Positions 1 to 11,904 of a stretch of DNA of 64,000 nucleotides are shown in pieces. The translations under genes were made by a program, and so were the position numbers. The notes below the pieces were generated by a model. It did not search any database. It was not told where the DNA came from and was given only the letters and a program-made list of their open reading frames with translations. Source of the stretch: Epiperipatus broadwayi (lineage: Eukaryota; Onychophora; Udeonychophora; Euonychophora; Peripatidae). Location of the stretch: positions 3,700,901 to 3,764,900 of the forward strand of contig JAQFVV010012507.1 in assembly GCA_028023455.1 (NCBI GenBank), written 5' to 3'. The first letter of the stretch is position 1; each line of letters begins with the position of its first letter.

Positions 1-1000
1 ATGAAGCTTAGACTGCATTAATCTTTCTTTTCTAAGGCCATTATCATCCCAATAAAGCCATTAATAAATTTGTATCTGACAATAGTTTTAATGAATAGAA
101 GTAATTATCTGCAAGGACGTAGTAAAAAGGATTAATTATCTCTATCATTTTTAAAAATCAGAGTTAATAGAACATGTTTTCTATCATTCTGCAAATGAAA
201 ATTAATAACAAATAAATTTATTACATCTCCTTTGCATTTTCTGTAGGTACAACAGTTTGCTAATCAGCAAGGTTTCTTATTAAAATACATTTTTATCTCC
301 TTGAAAGAAGTTTTCTTTCCTTCCATTTATCACAAGTTTATAGTCAGCTCTTATTCCATAATGAGATTAATCAATAAATTTCTTTAGATACTCCATGTTT
401 TTTAAAGTTATAATTATTACTTTTAACATTAAAACAATAATATTCCAATAAATTTATACTTAAAATTTTTATGACAAAAATATAGTTTTATTCCATGAAT
501 TTTTTCTTACCCCCCCCCCTATTAACTGCTTCTTTTATATATATATATATGATTTATACAGATTTTATACAATGATGATTACATGAATACCAAGCAATGT
601 CCATAGCCAAATGAGAAGTGGATATATACATAAATGTTGGATCAACGCTTCAGTAGTATTCTAGATTGGTCCATACTTTGTCCCAGTTGAACAATTATGT
701 ATGCCTCATTGAGCATTGAAAGGCACATCCAGATTTATAATGAGTGTAGGTTTAAAGTCAAGATGCGAAGCAGAGGCTAAGTGGGCTGGGAGAACACTGA
801 CAAGGTCATTGATTCACTCCCAATACGTCAGTCTGAGGCCCAAGTATCCCGAGATCTGTCCGTCACTTTCTTATAAGTTAAGCCATTCAGTTCATGATTA
901 AGTTTGCTAACTTTTATTGTTGAGATAGATTGTGTGATCAATCCACTAATTGGTAGTCTTTAGATAGTATGGTAGAGTTCCCATATATATATGACTGAGC
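1..1000. other. AT-rich DNA without recognised gene
   Basis: I see no supported gene. A C homopolymer (about 511-519) is followed by a short (TA)n tract (about 536-550). From about 660 the GC content rises and the sequence may be the 3' untranslated part of the minus-strand LINE fragment that ends near 1063. A short open frame on the plus strand at 716-901 has no protein family features and I treat it as chance. Confidence 0.5.
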
Positions 1001-1062
1001 TCATTTTGGTATTGCATTGATGAAGCGAGACTCATATTTGATCATTGATATCTTTGCAATAA

Positions 1063-1640
1063 TCAGTGAACTAGCATGGAGGTGCCGGACCAGGTTTGTT
1101 CATACAGCCAATCCAGAGCAAGCATTTTATCTCTGATGATGTTACCCTTGATGAGTGTTTTAAATACTTGAACGGTACTGGTGTTCGCATTGCCCAGAAC
1201 AAAACTGCATCTCATTAGCCAGATGTCGAAGGATAGGAAAATTGCTAATCTAATGTTAGCCAAATTGTCAGCTTTAATTGCTTACTGTATTAAGAATGTG
1301 TCTGTAGAATAGCATTTTACCTTTTCGTCAATCAAAGACCCAAGAATGCTGAGTGGTGGACAATCTAGAAAAATGTGTTGAATTGTTTCCTCATCCCTCT
1401 GACAGAGTTGACATTGAGAGCTAATTTTGTTAAAACTCCTTCTCATTATGAGGAACTGATTAGTGGGTAGTGATGAGAGGTTTAATTTCAGAAGAAAATC
1501 CAATAAATTTGGGTTCAAGAAACCAGTGTTTGACTTTTTTAATCAATAATTTGTTGTTTAATCCAAGAGCATTATGGAGAGCTGAGGGACAATCTTTCTT
1601 TAGCCTATAAGTTTCCCAGTAGAACTTTTTTTCATTGAAG
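1063..1640 (-). pseudogene. Tx1/L1-like LINE, ORF2 C-terminal fragment (relic A)
   Basis: The minus strand encodes the C-terminal end of a LINE ORF2 protein. Piecewise translation gives a stretch with SALHNALGLNNKLLIKK (about 1540-1600), then a frame change to LNPNLLDFLLKLNLSSLPT, then the cysteine motif CQLCQRDEETIQHIFLDC (CX2C...H...C) typical of the end of L1/Tx1-type ORF2. An in-frame TAA near 1282 is followed, still in frame, by NIRLAIFLSFDIWLMR and on to a stop at 1063. The same block occurs in relic B (CPLCKKTNETISHLLQEC, then SNIRLATYINFVIWLAG), so the two are homologous but clearly diverged subfamilies. The 5' end is cut by the tandem duplication that begins near 1534. It cannot make a working protein. 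Confidence 0.75.
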
Positions 1641-2418
1641 ATGTTTGGACTTCTTTACCACAAAAATTTCACAATATCTGATTGGTTAATTATTTTCAGA
1701 CATCTGGCAAAAAAAAAGAATATTAATTACTTTGCCTACACTTTTAAAATGATTTTTAGCTAATATTATGAAATGAATATTTTTTTTTAATTTTAATAAG
1801 CAACATTTAAGTGTAGCTATTAATAATAATATACTCTTTGTTTAAACTTAAACGTTGATACATAAAGTTTATAATTTACATTGCTATTCAAATTATTGAT
1901 TTTATAAATTTTCTATAAAATTTATATACTAGAAATAATAATAACATTTATTATTTACAATCAAAAACTTTTTAAAATGTACATGGAAATAAATTTAATG
2001 TATTATTCAATGAATGGGTGTGTACACACTTATTGACATACACCTCACTTCTTATTTATTTAACCATAAATTAAATGGGTTTACTTTCAAATGCCTTTAT
2101 TTGTGCCTCAAGACAATTCAAGAGGCATAAGTTTGGATATTACAATGCAATCAACAAGAATTGTTACAAACAAATTTAAAGAGTATTGGTGCATGTCAAG
2201 TGCATCCGCACCATACAATTGATTCTATTCATATGGTTTTTAAACATTCAAGTATAAACATATGAAGGTGAGCGGGTTTTTATGGTTCCAGATGTGCAGT
2301 GACACAAAATTCATCTGCCCTTCCACACATAAACCTAATTATACATGTCCATTTCTCCATTAGTTATTCAAAAATTTTGTTATATTAACTGCAATGTTAA
2401 ACTTTCAAAACACCATGG
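1534..2418. repeat. 885-bp tandem duplication, copy 1
   Basis: This segment is repeated almost base for base at 2419-3302. The boundary in both copies is a C followed by six T and AATCAATAATTTG, and both end in TTCAAAACACCA. The first about 110 bp are minus-strand LINE ORF2 sequence; the rest is AT-rich DNA. Differences are a few point changes (for example GAAGATGTTTGG against GAAGATATTTGG, ACGTTG against ACTTTG), so the duplication is recent relative to the LINE decay. Confidence 0.9.
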
Positions 2419-3302
2419 CTTTTTTAATCAATAATTTGTTGTTTAATCCAAGAGCATTATGGAGAGCTGAGGGACAATCTTTCTTTAGCCTATAAGTTTC
2501 CCAGTAGAACTTTTTTTCATTGAAGATATTTGGACTTCTTTACCACAAAAATTTCACAATATCTGATTGGTTAATTATTTTCAGACATCTGGCAAAAAAA
2601 AAGAATATTAATTACTTTGCCTACACTTTTAAAATGATTTTTAGCTAATATTATGAAATGAATATTTTTTTTTAATTTTAATAAGCAACATTTAAGTGTA
2701 GCTATTAATAATAATATACTCTTTGTTTAAACTTAAACTTTGATACATAAAGTTTATAATTTACATTGCTATTCAAATTATTGATTTTATAAATTTTCTA
2801 TAAAATTTATATACTAGAAATAATAATAACATTTATTATTTACAATCAAAAACTTTTTAAAATGTACATGGAAATAAATTTAATGTATTATTCAATGAAT
2901 GGTGTGTGTACACACTTATTGACATACACCTCACTTCTTATTTATTTAACCATAAATTAAATGGGTTTACTTTCAAATGCCTTTATTTGTGCCTCAAGAC
3001 AATTCAAGAGGCATAAGTTTGGATATTACAATGCAATCAACAAGAATTGTTACAAACAAATTTAAAGAGTATTGGTGCATGTCAAGTGCATCTGCACCAT
3101 ACAATTGATTCTATTCATATGGTTTTTAAACATTCAAGTATAAACATATGAAGGTGAGCGGGTTTTTATGGTTCCAGATGTGCAGTGACACAAAATTCAT
3201 CTGCCCTTCCACACATAAACCTAATTATACATGTCCATTTCTCCATTAGTTATTCAAAAATTTTGTTATATTAACTGCAATGTTAAACTTTCAAAACACC
3301 AC
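2419..3302. repeat. 885-bp tandem duplication, copy 2
   Basis: Second copy of the 885-bp unit, offset by exactly 885 bases at the left junction. Inside each copy is a small inverted repeat with arms TGCCTC and GAGGCA (near 2105-2135 and 2990-3020). A diverged relative of that stem-loop stands just outside, at about 3309-3335. Confidence 0.9.
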
Positions 3303-3780
3303 TATTCGTGCCTCATGACTATTTGGGAGGCATAAGCTTCAAAGAAACAAGGCAACCACTTCAGTTGCAGTGAGAATATTGTCCTTGGATTGTCCAATTG
3401 TACAAGTCTGTTTCACCATTTAAGCATTCCCAGTTCTGTTATAAATGTATATATATATATATATGCTTACTTCTTAGTTTGCATGGCATACCACTTGTAA
3501 AGCGGTCTCTTTCCTTTCTATGTATTCCTAAACTTCTATTAATTTGATCAGCCTTAGCGACCTTCATTTCCTAGGATCATACGAATATTTTATGATCCTT
3601 TGGACTCTCATAATTTCTAGTCACTAATATATCAATTTATTTAGTATATAAGGTATACACTAAACTAGACAAGGCATGCCCCTAGATTAACCTGGTTTCA
3701 AGTCTGTTCAGTTAGCCATGGCTGGCATGTCTTTTTGTCATGATCCTTGGCATCATTTAGCAGTTTGAAGTATAATAACT
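3303..3780. other. No gene seen; possible LINE 3' untranslated region
   Basis: This stretch lies directly downstream, in minus-strand sense, of the end of LINE relic B. It contains a short (TA)n at about 3447-3463 and no open frame with family features. It may be the 3' untranslated region of relic B; nothing else is recognisable. Confidence 0.35.
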
Positions 3781-3784
3781 CAAT

Positions 3785-6700
3785 ATTGTAATCAATTCAT
3801 TTTTCAAAAGTTACTCTATTTCCTGCCAACCAGATGACAAAGTTAATGTAAGTTGCCAATCTAATATTGCTAAAGGAGCCTTTTTTAAAAGCTTTTGCCA
3901 TATCCAGCCTGGCCCAGTCTTTACCTGTGGTCTTTCACAGTGTTAAGTAGTGTAGTTTATTTGAGTTATCACATTCCTGAAGAAGGTGGGAAATTGTTTC
4001 ATTGGTTTTCTTGCACAGTGGACACACTGGATCCATTTTATACCTATGTTTGTGATGGAGAAATGCAGCAGTTGGTAGGGCCTTGAGGTTAACTTTAATT
4101 ATAAAATATACTAGTTTTGCCTCCAGCTTCCAGAACTTTGTTAACCTCACAAGCTGCTTGATCCCTAGCTGAAATCTAGTCTCAGTGATGGGACTGCTGC
4201 CCTTGATTAGAGAATGAGTGTCCCAATAGGAAAGCTTCCCATTAAAAAAGGAAATTGGACATTGTTACATTTTTTGTCACAAGTGTGACCTGTTGCTATA
4301 ACCAAATGTTACCCTTTCTTGGGGGGAGGGGGGCAGTCAGTGTGTTCAACCTCATTTATCAGTGGGGGCTCTCCATGTTTGGATTATCCTGAAAAAGTTT
4401 GGTTAAAATATTGTGGGCTTTCTGGATTAAGAAGGTGTTGATTCAATGGAGCGTGAGCCCATTTTGTAATTTAGGTTTTTGAAGGGACTTGAGGCCATGC
4501 ACTGCTGTCCTCACCTCCCAGCAAAGCCTCTTACACTGAGTTTCCACTTTTTATATAGGTCTTAGTAGAGGAAAAGCCAGCCAGAAAATAATGATTTTGG
4601 ATAGCATAGCTGTGTTTAATAGTGTGACATTCCCCAACAAGGAAAGTGGAACCTTGGTTAGGGATGTTACTGCGTTCTTGACCTTCATGAAAATATTTTC
4701 CTTTAGCTCCATTCTCATGATTCTAGGAGGGGAGGCCAGGCTAAAGCTGAGAAACTTTCTTGGGGGAGCTCGGAATCTCCACTGGATCTGTTTTCCAGTT
4801 CTGATCGACCACATGGCCGATTTCACTTCATTAACTTTTAGACCTGATTCAGAACCAAATTGGTTCAAGAGTTCCTCCAGCCTACCAACCTCATTCTGTG
4901 ATGAGAGAAACATGGTCACATCATCCATGTAGGATACATGGCAGACTCTCTTTCTCTCAGCAAAGAAATGGCAATTCCCTTAGCAGATGCCTCAATGTCT
5001 GACAGCAATAGGCTAAGGTAAGCCATGAAGAGGAGTGCATTCAGTTGTGAGCTCTGTGGTATTGAAACACAGAGCCAAAATCCTGGAGCCACTCGACTGT
5101 CCAGTGAGAGAAAGATTTCTCTATTCTGTAGAAGATTCTCAATCATTTTGGAGATATGCCTGGGGCACTTGGAGTTTCTCCAGTACACTGAGTAACACAT
5201 TGATCTGCACACAGTCAAATGCACTGGCAAAGTCAAGTTGTACCACAACTGGCCAGACCATTTTATTCTTGCAAACATGATCCACTATGAGGCAAAACTT
5301 AATGATGACTTCTGCAGTCGAGCTCCCCTTCTTTGCAAACTAGAAGACTGACAGTTTATCAATAATGATCTTCTGTCTATCTTCTTTGATGAGTTTTTCA
5401 ATTGTTTTTACCAGTAGTGGGATCATGGAAATGGGTCGCAAATTCCCCAGCTCACATGGCCCCTGGGGTTTTTTGAGGAGGGGGTCCATTACAATAGGGT
5501 AAATCCCACTAATTTCCTGACTATCATCAGCTAGTATATCCACCATCTTCTTAACAATCAGTATTGTGAATGAACTCAAGTGCAGCAGAAGAAATTTTGG
5601 AATTCCATGTAGCCCAGGATGTGTGCCATCAGGAAAGGCTCTAAGCATTGCCAGGATCAGGAATCAGTTATTTAGTGTGGTGGTGTATTTGCCATAGAGA
5701 ATGTTCTCCTAATTTTGTTAACACCATCAGAATTAAATTTTTTAATGTAGTGCTGTTTGATCCTGAGCATCGTGGATGCACTGACATATTTGTTGCTATC
5801 TACCTCAATTGATCTGGGTGCCCTGGATTTGCTGTTTGCTCCAAGGGCCCATTTAAGATAACCTCAAGTCCAGCAATGTTGGTTGTCAATGAATTGCTGA
5901 GATCTTTTAATTGAGAGGTATGTGGCAACTTCCCTATGTATAAGCCTGCATTTAATTTTTGAGTTCAATTATTTGGGGAATATTATGAGCCTCATATGGC
6001 ATATGTTGTAATTTATATGCAATATGGTCCAGTTCACTAATTAAGTGTACTGGACCCCTGGACTTCTGAGTGGAGATATTGATGCTGTCACCAAGGGATT
6101 TAGAGAAGAATCTCCAGCATCTTATTGCAGGCAGGGACAACAACTTAATTATATTGAAGTATGCCTCAGATACTAATTTAGTAGTTATGTTTGATTTACT
6201 TAGCATGGGACTCATTATTTCTAGGGGCTTTGTAGGTCGATCATCATTAAGTACCAATATTTTGACAAGCACAGCATGATGATCCAAGAAGGCCATGAGG
6301 AATAAATTTGCCTCCATTCCTGGGATTACATTGGTCATACATATATCAGGTCGATCAATGAATGGGCCGACTTAGCAAGGAAAAATCACCTTCATGGAAA
6401 AACCATTTACCACTCACAAGGGGATGGCTAAGGCTGCCTGCATATTTGGCCTGAAATTGGTCGTACTTGTGATTATAATCACCAATTATCAAGGTTGGGA
6501 AAGGGCTAGTTTTCAAGGTACTATTGATTGAGTTTATAACCCTAAATACAGTTTCAGGGTCCTTTGTAAGACACAGATGTACTATGTTAAATGAGCAGCC
6601 TTTATCTTGTACTACTGCAATTAGACAAATTAAATTGATTATCAAAATTTTAAAGAAAGAGATGGATGATTTCTTATTTATGATTATAGCTACTCTGCCT

Positions 6701-6960
6701 GATGCAGTATTAGAAAAAAAGTAGTGTAGGTAATCCATAGTCTGTAATAGATCAATTATTTTGTTATCAGACCAATGGTATAATTTAGTTTCACATAAGC
6801 ATAGTATGTCTGGGTTGTGCTGTTTGAACCTATGTATCAGGACATATGCCCTGTTAACAGTGTTCAAACCCCTTATGTTTAGTGATGCAATATACATTAT
6901 TAACAACCTAATACCCACTTGATGAATTAGACTAATCTCCAACTGGGTCCATTGGGTCAA
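3785..6960 (-). pseudogene. Tx1/L1-like LINE, ORF2 endonuclease-reverse transcriptase (relic B)
   Basis: A nearly full-length ORF2 broken by several frameshifts and stops. From the N-terminus: an exonuclease-endonuclease-phosphatase (APE-like) domain at 6960-5950, with SLNIRGL, the catalytic-site CETK, GDYN and, after a frame change near 6350, LDHHAV (the usual SDH/DH motif). The reverse transcriptase covers about 5648-4550, with GNLRPISMIPLL, motif A in VQLDFASAFDCV (about 5205-5258) and motif C as SYMDDVT (about 4913-4935), so the catalytic aspartates survive. The C-terminal cysteine motif CPLCKKTNETISHLLQEC lies at about 3960-4030, followed by SNIRLATYINFVIWL to about 3800. YMDDVT and the terminal CCHC-like motif point to the Tx1 branch of L1. 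Such proteins nick the target and copy the element RNA; this copy is dead. Confidence 0.85.
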
Positions 6961-7579
6961 GCTGCCCCTCTAATATGACCTCAGGTACAGATCCCCCCCA
7001 CTGATCCCATGAGAGTAGAAGATGTTTCAATCTTCTTAACTAGAGATATCAGTTCTGGGTGGCCATTTTCCAATGGGGTGATTTGTAAAGGGGAATGTTT
7101 CAGGTTGTGGGATATCAGGCTATTCAGATAGTCTACCTGTATTGGTGAACTAGTTTGTGTCTTCTTTCCTTAGGTGGGCATTCCTGGTCTACTGCTTCAT
7201 GTAATTCTACAAGATCCCCCACAAATTTCTGATTCATCACAGGCCGTAGAAGGGGCAGTTGATGGTTTAGGTCACTTAGATCTATTTGCCTTTCAGCGAT
7301 TGGGTTGGGTGGCAGTTGGCATTACAATTTTATCTTTTGACTCTTGCTTGGAGTTATTCTCAAGCTGTGTATTCCTCAGAATTTTCAGACATGAGCATGT
7401 CATTGTCTTGGGTGGCTGTCTGTTTCTGTTTCTTGCATTCCAGACCTACTATGATGATTCTGTTGCTTTGACTTTACTAATTGAAAATCCCCTGAATTGG
7501 ATATATTATTGCTCATTATATTATTTTCTTGCAATTTGGAATGAATCATCTGTGGTCCCTCTGGTTACATCTGTGAAAT

Positions 7580-8222
7580 TTCTTGCGTATTGACCCACAA
7601 TGTATGCATTTTCGATCAGGGCAGTCTCTCATAAGATGTCCCTTTTGGGAACAGTGGAAACACTGCCAGGAAACCCCTCTCAGAATAATCAGTAGTGAGG
7701 CCTCTCAGTACTCCAACCCAGGCACAGCCAATGGGGGCACACCTTTGGCAAGTAAAATTCTGAATTCTGTAATGTTTGTCAAAACTTCAGCTCCAACATT
7801 CTGAAGTTGTCTGTAACCAAAAGATGTAATTTTCCCATATGGGTAAGGATTTGTTGAAGTTCTGATTGTTGAAATTCAATATTTTTAACCATTCCACTGA
7901 TACACATCAGTCTATCCAAGTCCACAATCACCAAATACTGGCCTGCTAATGTTTTATGCATGTTTTTGAAGGCTTCCTTAGCAAAGGGGTTGGTCAATTG
8001 TATGGCCACATAGTGGTCATTCAGGTGAAATAAAACTTTATACATGGAGGACCATATCCCTTTTGCCTTACAGAGATCAAACAATGGTTGAGTGGGAAAT
8101 TTATAAAAGGATATATTATGATCAGGCATGGAGAAAATTAGTGTATTATTATTTCTGTAAAGTTGAAAGGACCTCATCAACAAGGCAGGTATTGACTGAT
8201 TAAAATGGTGATTGATGACCAC
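7580..8222 (-). pseudogene. LINE relic B, ORF1 (RNA-binding, zinc-knuckle) fragment
   Basis: Upstream of ORF2 on the same strand. An open frame at 8222-7779 (about 147 codons) contains a plausible RNA-recognition-like segment (WSSMYKVLFHLNDHYVAIQL, KEAFKNMHKTL). Past its stop, another frame reads a zinc knuckle CFHCSQKGHLMRDC (CX2CX4HX4C) followed by CIHCG, at about 7665-7590. RNA-binding folds plus CCHC knuckles are standard for ORF1 of Tx1-type LINEs, where ORF1 coats the element RNA. The stop and frame change between the two parts show decay. Position and strand fit relic B. Confidence 0.7.
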
Positions 8223-8485
8223 CTAGGATGTTGGAGTATCTTCTATAATAGGAGTCACTCCTGCTTCTTCTTGATCTGTGCCTGTATTTAGCTCAGATTT
8301 GTTATTATCATAATGTTGAGAGATGAGGTTTGCTTGCTGCTTTCATTTAAGCATATGATAAGGGAATTATGCTGCTTTTATTCTGACTGTTATAGTCCTT
8401 GTTATATGTATCATTCTTACTTACTACATTTGAATTATTTCCTAAAGCTGGAAAACAAAATTGTACTTGCTACTGTGATTATTGA

Positions 8486-9742
8486 TTAGGTTCTTCTTTC
8501 TGTCTTCATTTGGTAGTACCTTGTTTGATTCTGACCTGTTATTTTTAATTTTATCAATAGTGTTGGAGAAGTCAAAACTATATGAATTTGCTTTAGGGCT
8601 GAGGACAGATTCAGTGTTGGTGGTGTTTTTATTTGACCTGTTTGAAGGTTATGGTAGTCATAGATGCTTTCTTGAGACTGCATCTCTGGGTCTTCAACTT
8701 TGTCTACTGACAATGGGCATTGCCGGGGGTTTACTTTGGTTTTATTCTCTTCTATATGATAGGGAGGGAAAAGATTGTTAGAGTTTAAGTAGAGCTTCAC
8801 CCTAGTTTTGGAGTTTTTAGGCATTTCAAGCAGTTTCTTTGTTTGTTTTGGATCATCTTTTGGGATAATAGTTGTATCTGGTATATTACAGTGAGTTGAT
8901 ACATCTGTATTAAGAATACTGTGATCCTTATTTGAGCTTGAAACATTTTTTACTTGTTGAAGAACTCATTGTTTTGGTCTTAGAATTGTTCCTCTGTGTA
9001 TTCTGTGAGCATAAAAAAGGTTTAGCACTTTTATTTAGCCTTCTTTCTTTGATTTTGGGTTTAATTTTTAGTTTGTTGCGATATAACAATGATTTTCTCA
9101 AAAAAAATTTGTCGATGGCACTGCTCTTTTGCCAGTTTTTGCCCATATCTTCCATCATATTCATCCAAAAAATTGATTCTTGGGACATTTTGTAGGTGTC
9201 ATTAAATTGCATATTGTTTGATTTATAAATTGGAATCATCTCAGTGATTTCTAGGGTTTACCTTTGTCTGCTGTGTTTTCTCACAAACCACAACTTCCGT
9301 TTCACCACCAAATTGTTATAATAATGGCAGTGCATTAGTTTTTGCTTTGTAACTTTTTTTTCTAGGGCTTTCATAGTGGGTTTTTTTCACAGTAATGTTT
9401 CTTTTTGAACTGTTTATTGATTTATTAAATAGTAATAAATCAATAAACGGTTCAAAAAGGAACATTACTGTGAAAAAACCCAGTATGAAAGAAGTCAACT
9501 TCTGTGAATTTGCTATTTCTGTTATTTTCACTGACATGTCAATTAAAATCTGAGTTACTAGGGTTTTCTAAATTCATTTTTGGAGAATAACTGGCATTAT
9601 CAGGAAGTCTATTCTTGTTTATTTTAGCTTTTTCATTTTTGCTCTCAATGGTTGCTTTTTTCTTATAACCAACTGAATCTTCTAAACCATCTGCTTTGGC
9701 TATAGCCTTATTGAAGGCAGCCATTTGAATGCTCACATGCAA
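8486..9742 (-). pseudogene. Possible 5' part of LINE relic B (ORF1 N-terminal region)
   Basis: Several consecutive minus-strand open frames (8824-8486, 9239-8928, 9742-9539) encode lysine/asparagine/serine-rich polypeptides with no domain I can name. Their position just before the zinc-knuckle ORF, and their protein-like composition with a SESIFWMNMMEDMGK-type segment, suggest a decayed ORF1 N-terminus or 5' region of the same LINE. A palindrome interrupts them at 9368-9491. This is inference from order only; they may be unrelated. Confidence 0.3.
9368..9491. repeat. 124-bp near-perfect palindrome
   Basis: Left arm CTTTCATAGTGGG... (9368 to about 9427) is matched by the reverse complement ending ...CCCAGTATGAAAG (about 9432 to 9491), leaving a loop of only a few bases (around AATAG). 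The arms differ by a few bases, such as ACTG against CGGT near the centre and one T in the run of T. It could be a snap-back reverse-transcription product or a foldback miniature element. I see no target-site duplication that settles it. Confidence 0.8.
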
Positions 9743-9964
9743 TTGTTAAACTTAATTTTCCTCACTGAAAAAAATAGCTTTTTTTTAAGGTTTATAGAAC
9801 AATAATGATAGTACTTACTGATAAAACTATTGACTTTTATTTTATCTCTTTCTTTTAGGCATAAATTAGACTGTCTCAATTGTAGCCTCTGAAAGAAGAT
9901 CCTTTCAGCTTGTCAGCACAAGAGAATATCTAAATGGGTTTAAAACAAATAAATAAATAGCAAT

Positions 9965-10141
9965 TTATAATTTGATTATTAATAGGCATTGGTTTACATA
10001 GCCATGGGTAAATCTCCTACATGCATGCATCAGTTCCATCAATTGATCACTGTTCATGTCAAGAAGTTGATTTAAATCAATTCCTCTGTATGTGGATTTT
10101 CTAAAAGTAAGTTTTTTCTTCTGTTCAGAAGAGTCAGACAT
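9965..10141 (-). pseudogene. RPS15: Ribosomal protein S15 (RPS15) N-terminal pseudogene fragment
   Basis: The minus strand begins ATG at 10141 and reads [15 protein letters not shown], then [16 protein letters not shown] and DQLMELMHA, then CRRF. This is the N-terminus of the 40S subunit protein uS19 (eukaryotic RPS15), whose usual sequence here has KKKRTFRKFTYRG, DLDQLLDM and an arginine-rich run after the MHA. At least the R-to-L and F-to-S changes hit very conserved residues, two residues are lost after MHA, and homology fades by about residue 55 of roughly 145. I could not find the remaining two thirds between 9965 and 9750. No intron interrupts the part present, so a truncated retrocopy is the simplest reading. 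A diverged terminal exon of a real gene is unlikely given the losses. Confidence 0.8.
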
Positions 10142-10399
10142 GTTTAATAACATATAGAAAATATTAACTTTAATTATTATAGTTACTGATTTAAACTATC
10201 TTGTATGATTTATCTTATTTAGTTTTATTTTTAAATAAATAACAATTTATCATTAAAATTTATATTTTATATAGGTTATATCTATTTAAACAAAATTAAC
10301 AAGTTTAATATTAAAGAAACAATATATTTAAATTTTCCTACAAATTAAATAATATAATATTAAATCATCTATGTGCTTAATTACTGTTTTACAATGCTT

Positions 10400-10547
10400 T
10401 AATTATAAACCTCTATGACAGTTTCAATTGTCCCAACAATCTTCTTCAGAACTATAACATAATACAAATATATGAATATAAATATACATGAACATATAAT
10501 TTTACATTTTATATATATAGATTTTATAATCATCACTTAATTATCAC

Positions 10548-10578
<31 letters not shown>

Positions 10579-11880
10579 CATTCTATATTTAACAATTAAT
10601 ATTTTCTATAAGCATATATTCTATTTTTATTTTACCCTTATTACTCTTTTAAATATTTAACTTTAACTTTATATCTTTTATACTTTACATTATTACTATT
10701 CATTTTATTAACATTCAATATTTAAAATTTATTTTAATCTATAATAATATTATTTTTTAACAGATTTTTACCCACCTTTCACTTCTATCTCCAAATCTCA
10801 ACTGCTAAATTCAAACTTTAAATTTTATAATTATATTATTAGTAGCTCACTCTTTAAATTTTACAAATTTATACTTTAAGCACCTCCCTCTGACTATTTT
10901 TTATATAAATCTTTTTTCTTTTTTCTTTTATATTATACCAAATTTTTTTTCAGGCCCAAATCTCTATATAATACTGGCTTAATATTATTAGTATAAATAG
11001 CCTCTTTTATTTTTTTATCCTTTTTATTATTTGCAAATTGTATCATTCTTATACAGTCATTTTCAAACTCTTGCCCTGTTTCTAATTTTTATAAATCTAT
11101 CAGTGAATTTTTCTCATATTTATATCATAATAGTCTTCTATATATTTTTTTTTACATAATTTACTTTTAGATTATAATTTGACACTTTATGAAATTAATT
11201 TCATTTACTCCATTTATTTCATTATCTGAATTTTTATTATCATTACTAATATACTTATTTTCTAAAATACTAATCATATTTTTTATCTTTTTATTAACTA
11301 CTTTAACATTTATTACATTAATAATTTTTTCATTAATTTTACCTATAACTTTATTTAAATTGTTTAACTACATAATTATTCCCTGACTTTATACCTACAT
11401 ATGTAATTAACTTTATTACTATTTTTTTTCTTTTTATTATTATTTATATAATCGATCTTATTTCTATTAATCTAATATTATCATTTATGAATTTATTTGA
11501 ATAATCATTATTTACAAATTCTTTTATTAAATCTATTTGCTTAACATAATATTCTTTACTAAAACAATATTTCTAGAATATATTGCATTCATTTTATATT
11601 TTATATTTATATTTGAGTCCCAATTATGTATATTATTATCTATATTACTTTTCTTATGAATTAATGTTTCAATCGTACATTTTCCTTCTTCATATGACAT
11701 TAACTTTATATGTAAATATGTCAGTATATTAATCTCTTTTTTTCTACAATAAATATAATATTCTTATCCATCCTATTAACATCATCTATAAATAAATCTA
11801 TCTCTCTTTGTATTTTATTAAATATCAATAAATAATCATCTATATATATATTCTAATAAAGTTTTTACTAATCATTATAT
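10400..11880 (-). pseudogene. Penelope-like element relic: reverse transcriptase 3' half plus GIY-YIG region
   Basis: The plus strand is strikingly poor in G here, so the minus strand is poor in C and rich in A. Piecewise minus-strand translation gives a PLE reverse transcriptase: IYIDDYLLIFNKIQREIDLF (YxDD motif C at about 11830-11847), then FIVEKKR, then after a frame change NILTYLHIKLMSYEEGK and LIHKKSNIDNNIHNWDSN, then YSRNIV and EFVNNDYSNKFIN. Further on are LITYVGIKSG, matching the LPYVG linker before the nuclease, and near 11075-10940 ETGQEFEND and KIKEAIYTNNIKPVLYRDLG, which resembles the end of the GIY-YIG domain. The 5' half (N-terminal RT motifs) is missing: base composition changes at about 11,905, just upstream of motif C. 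A CTGAAGAAG...GAAAC stem-loop near 10,400-10,440 may be its 3' terminal region. Many stops; not functional. Confidence 0.75.
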
Positions 11881-11904
11881 AAAATTTTAAATTTAATTTT
11901 TTTA

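Noticed and set aside
10400-10445. CTGAAGAAG...GAAAC stem-loop as a hammerhead ribozyme at the PLE 3' end
   Set aside because: The core has a substitution and one extra base (CTGAAGAA for CTGATGA), so at best it is a relic; not strong enough to annotate.
11189-11386. 65-codon hydrophobic frame on the plus strand, looking like a membrane protein
   Set aside because: It is antisense to the PLE relic; the hydrophobic residues come from the T-rich strand.
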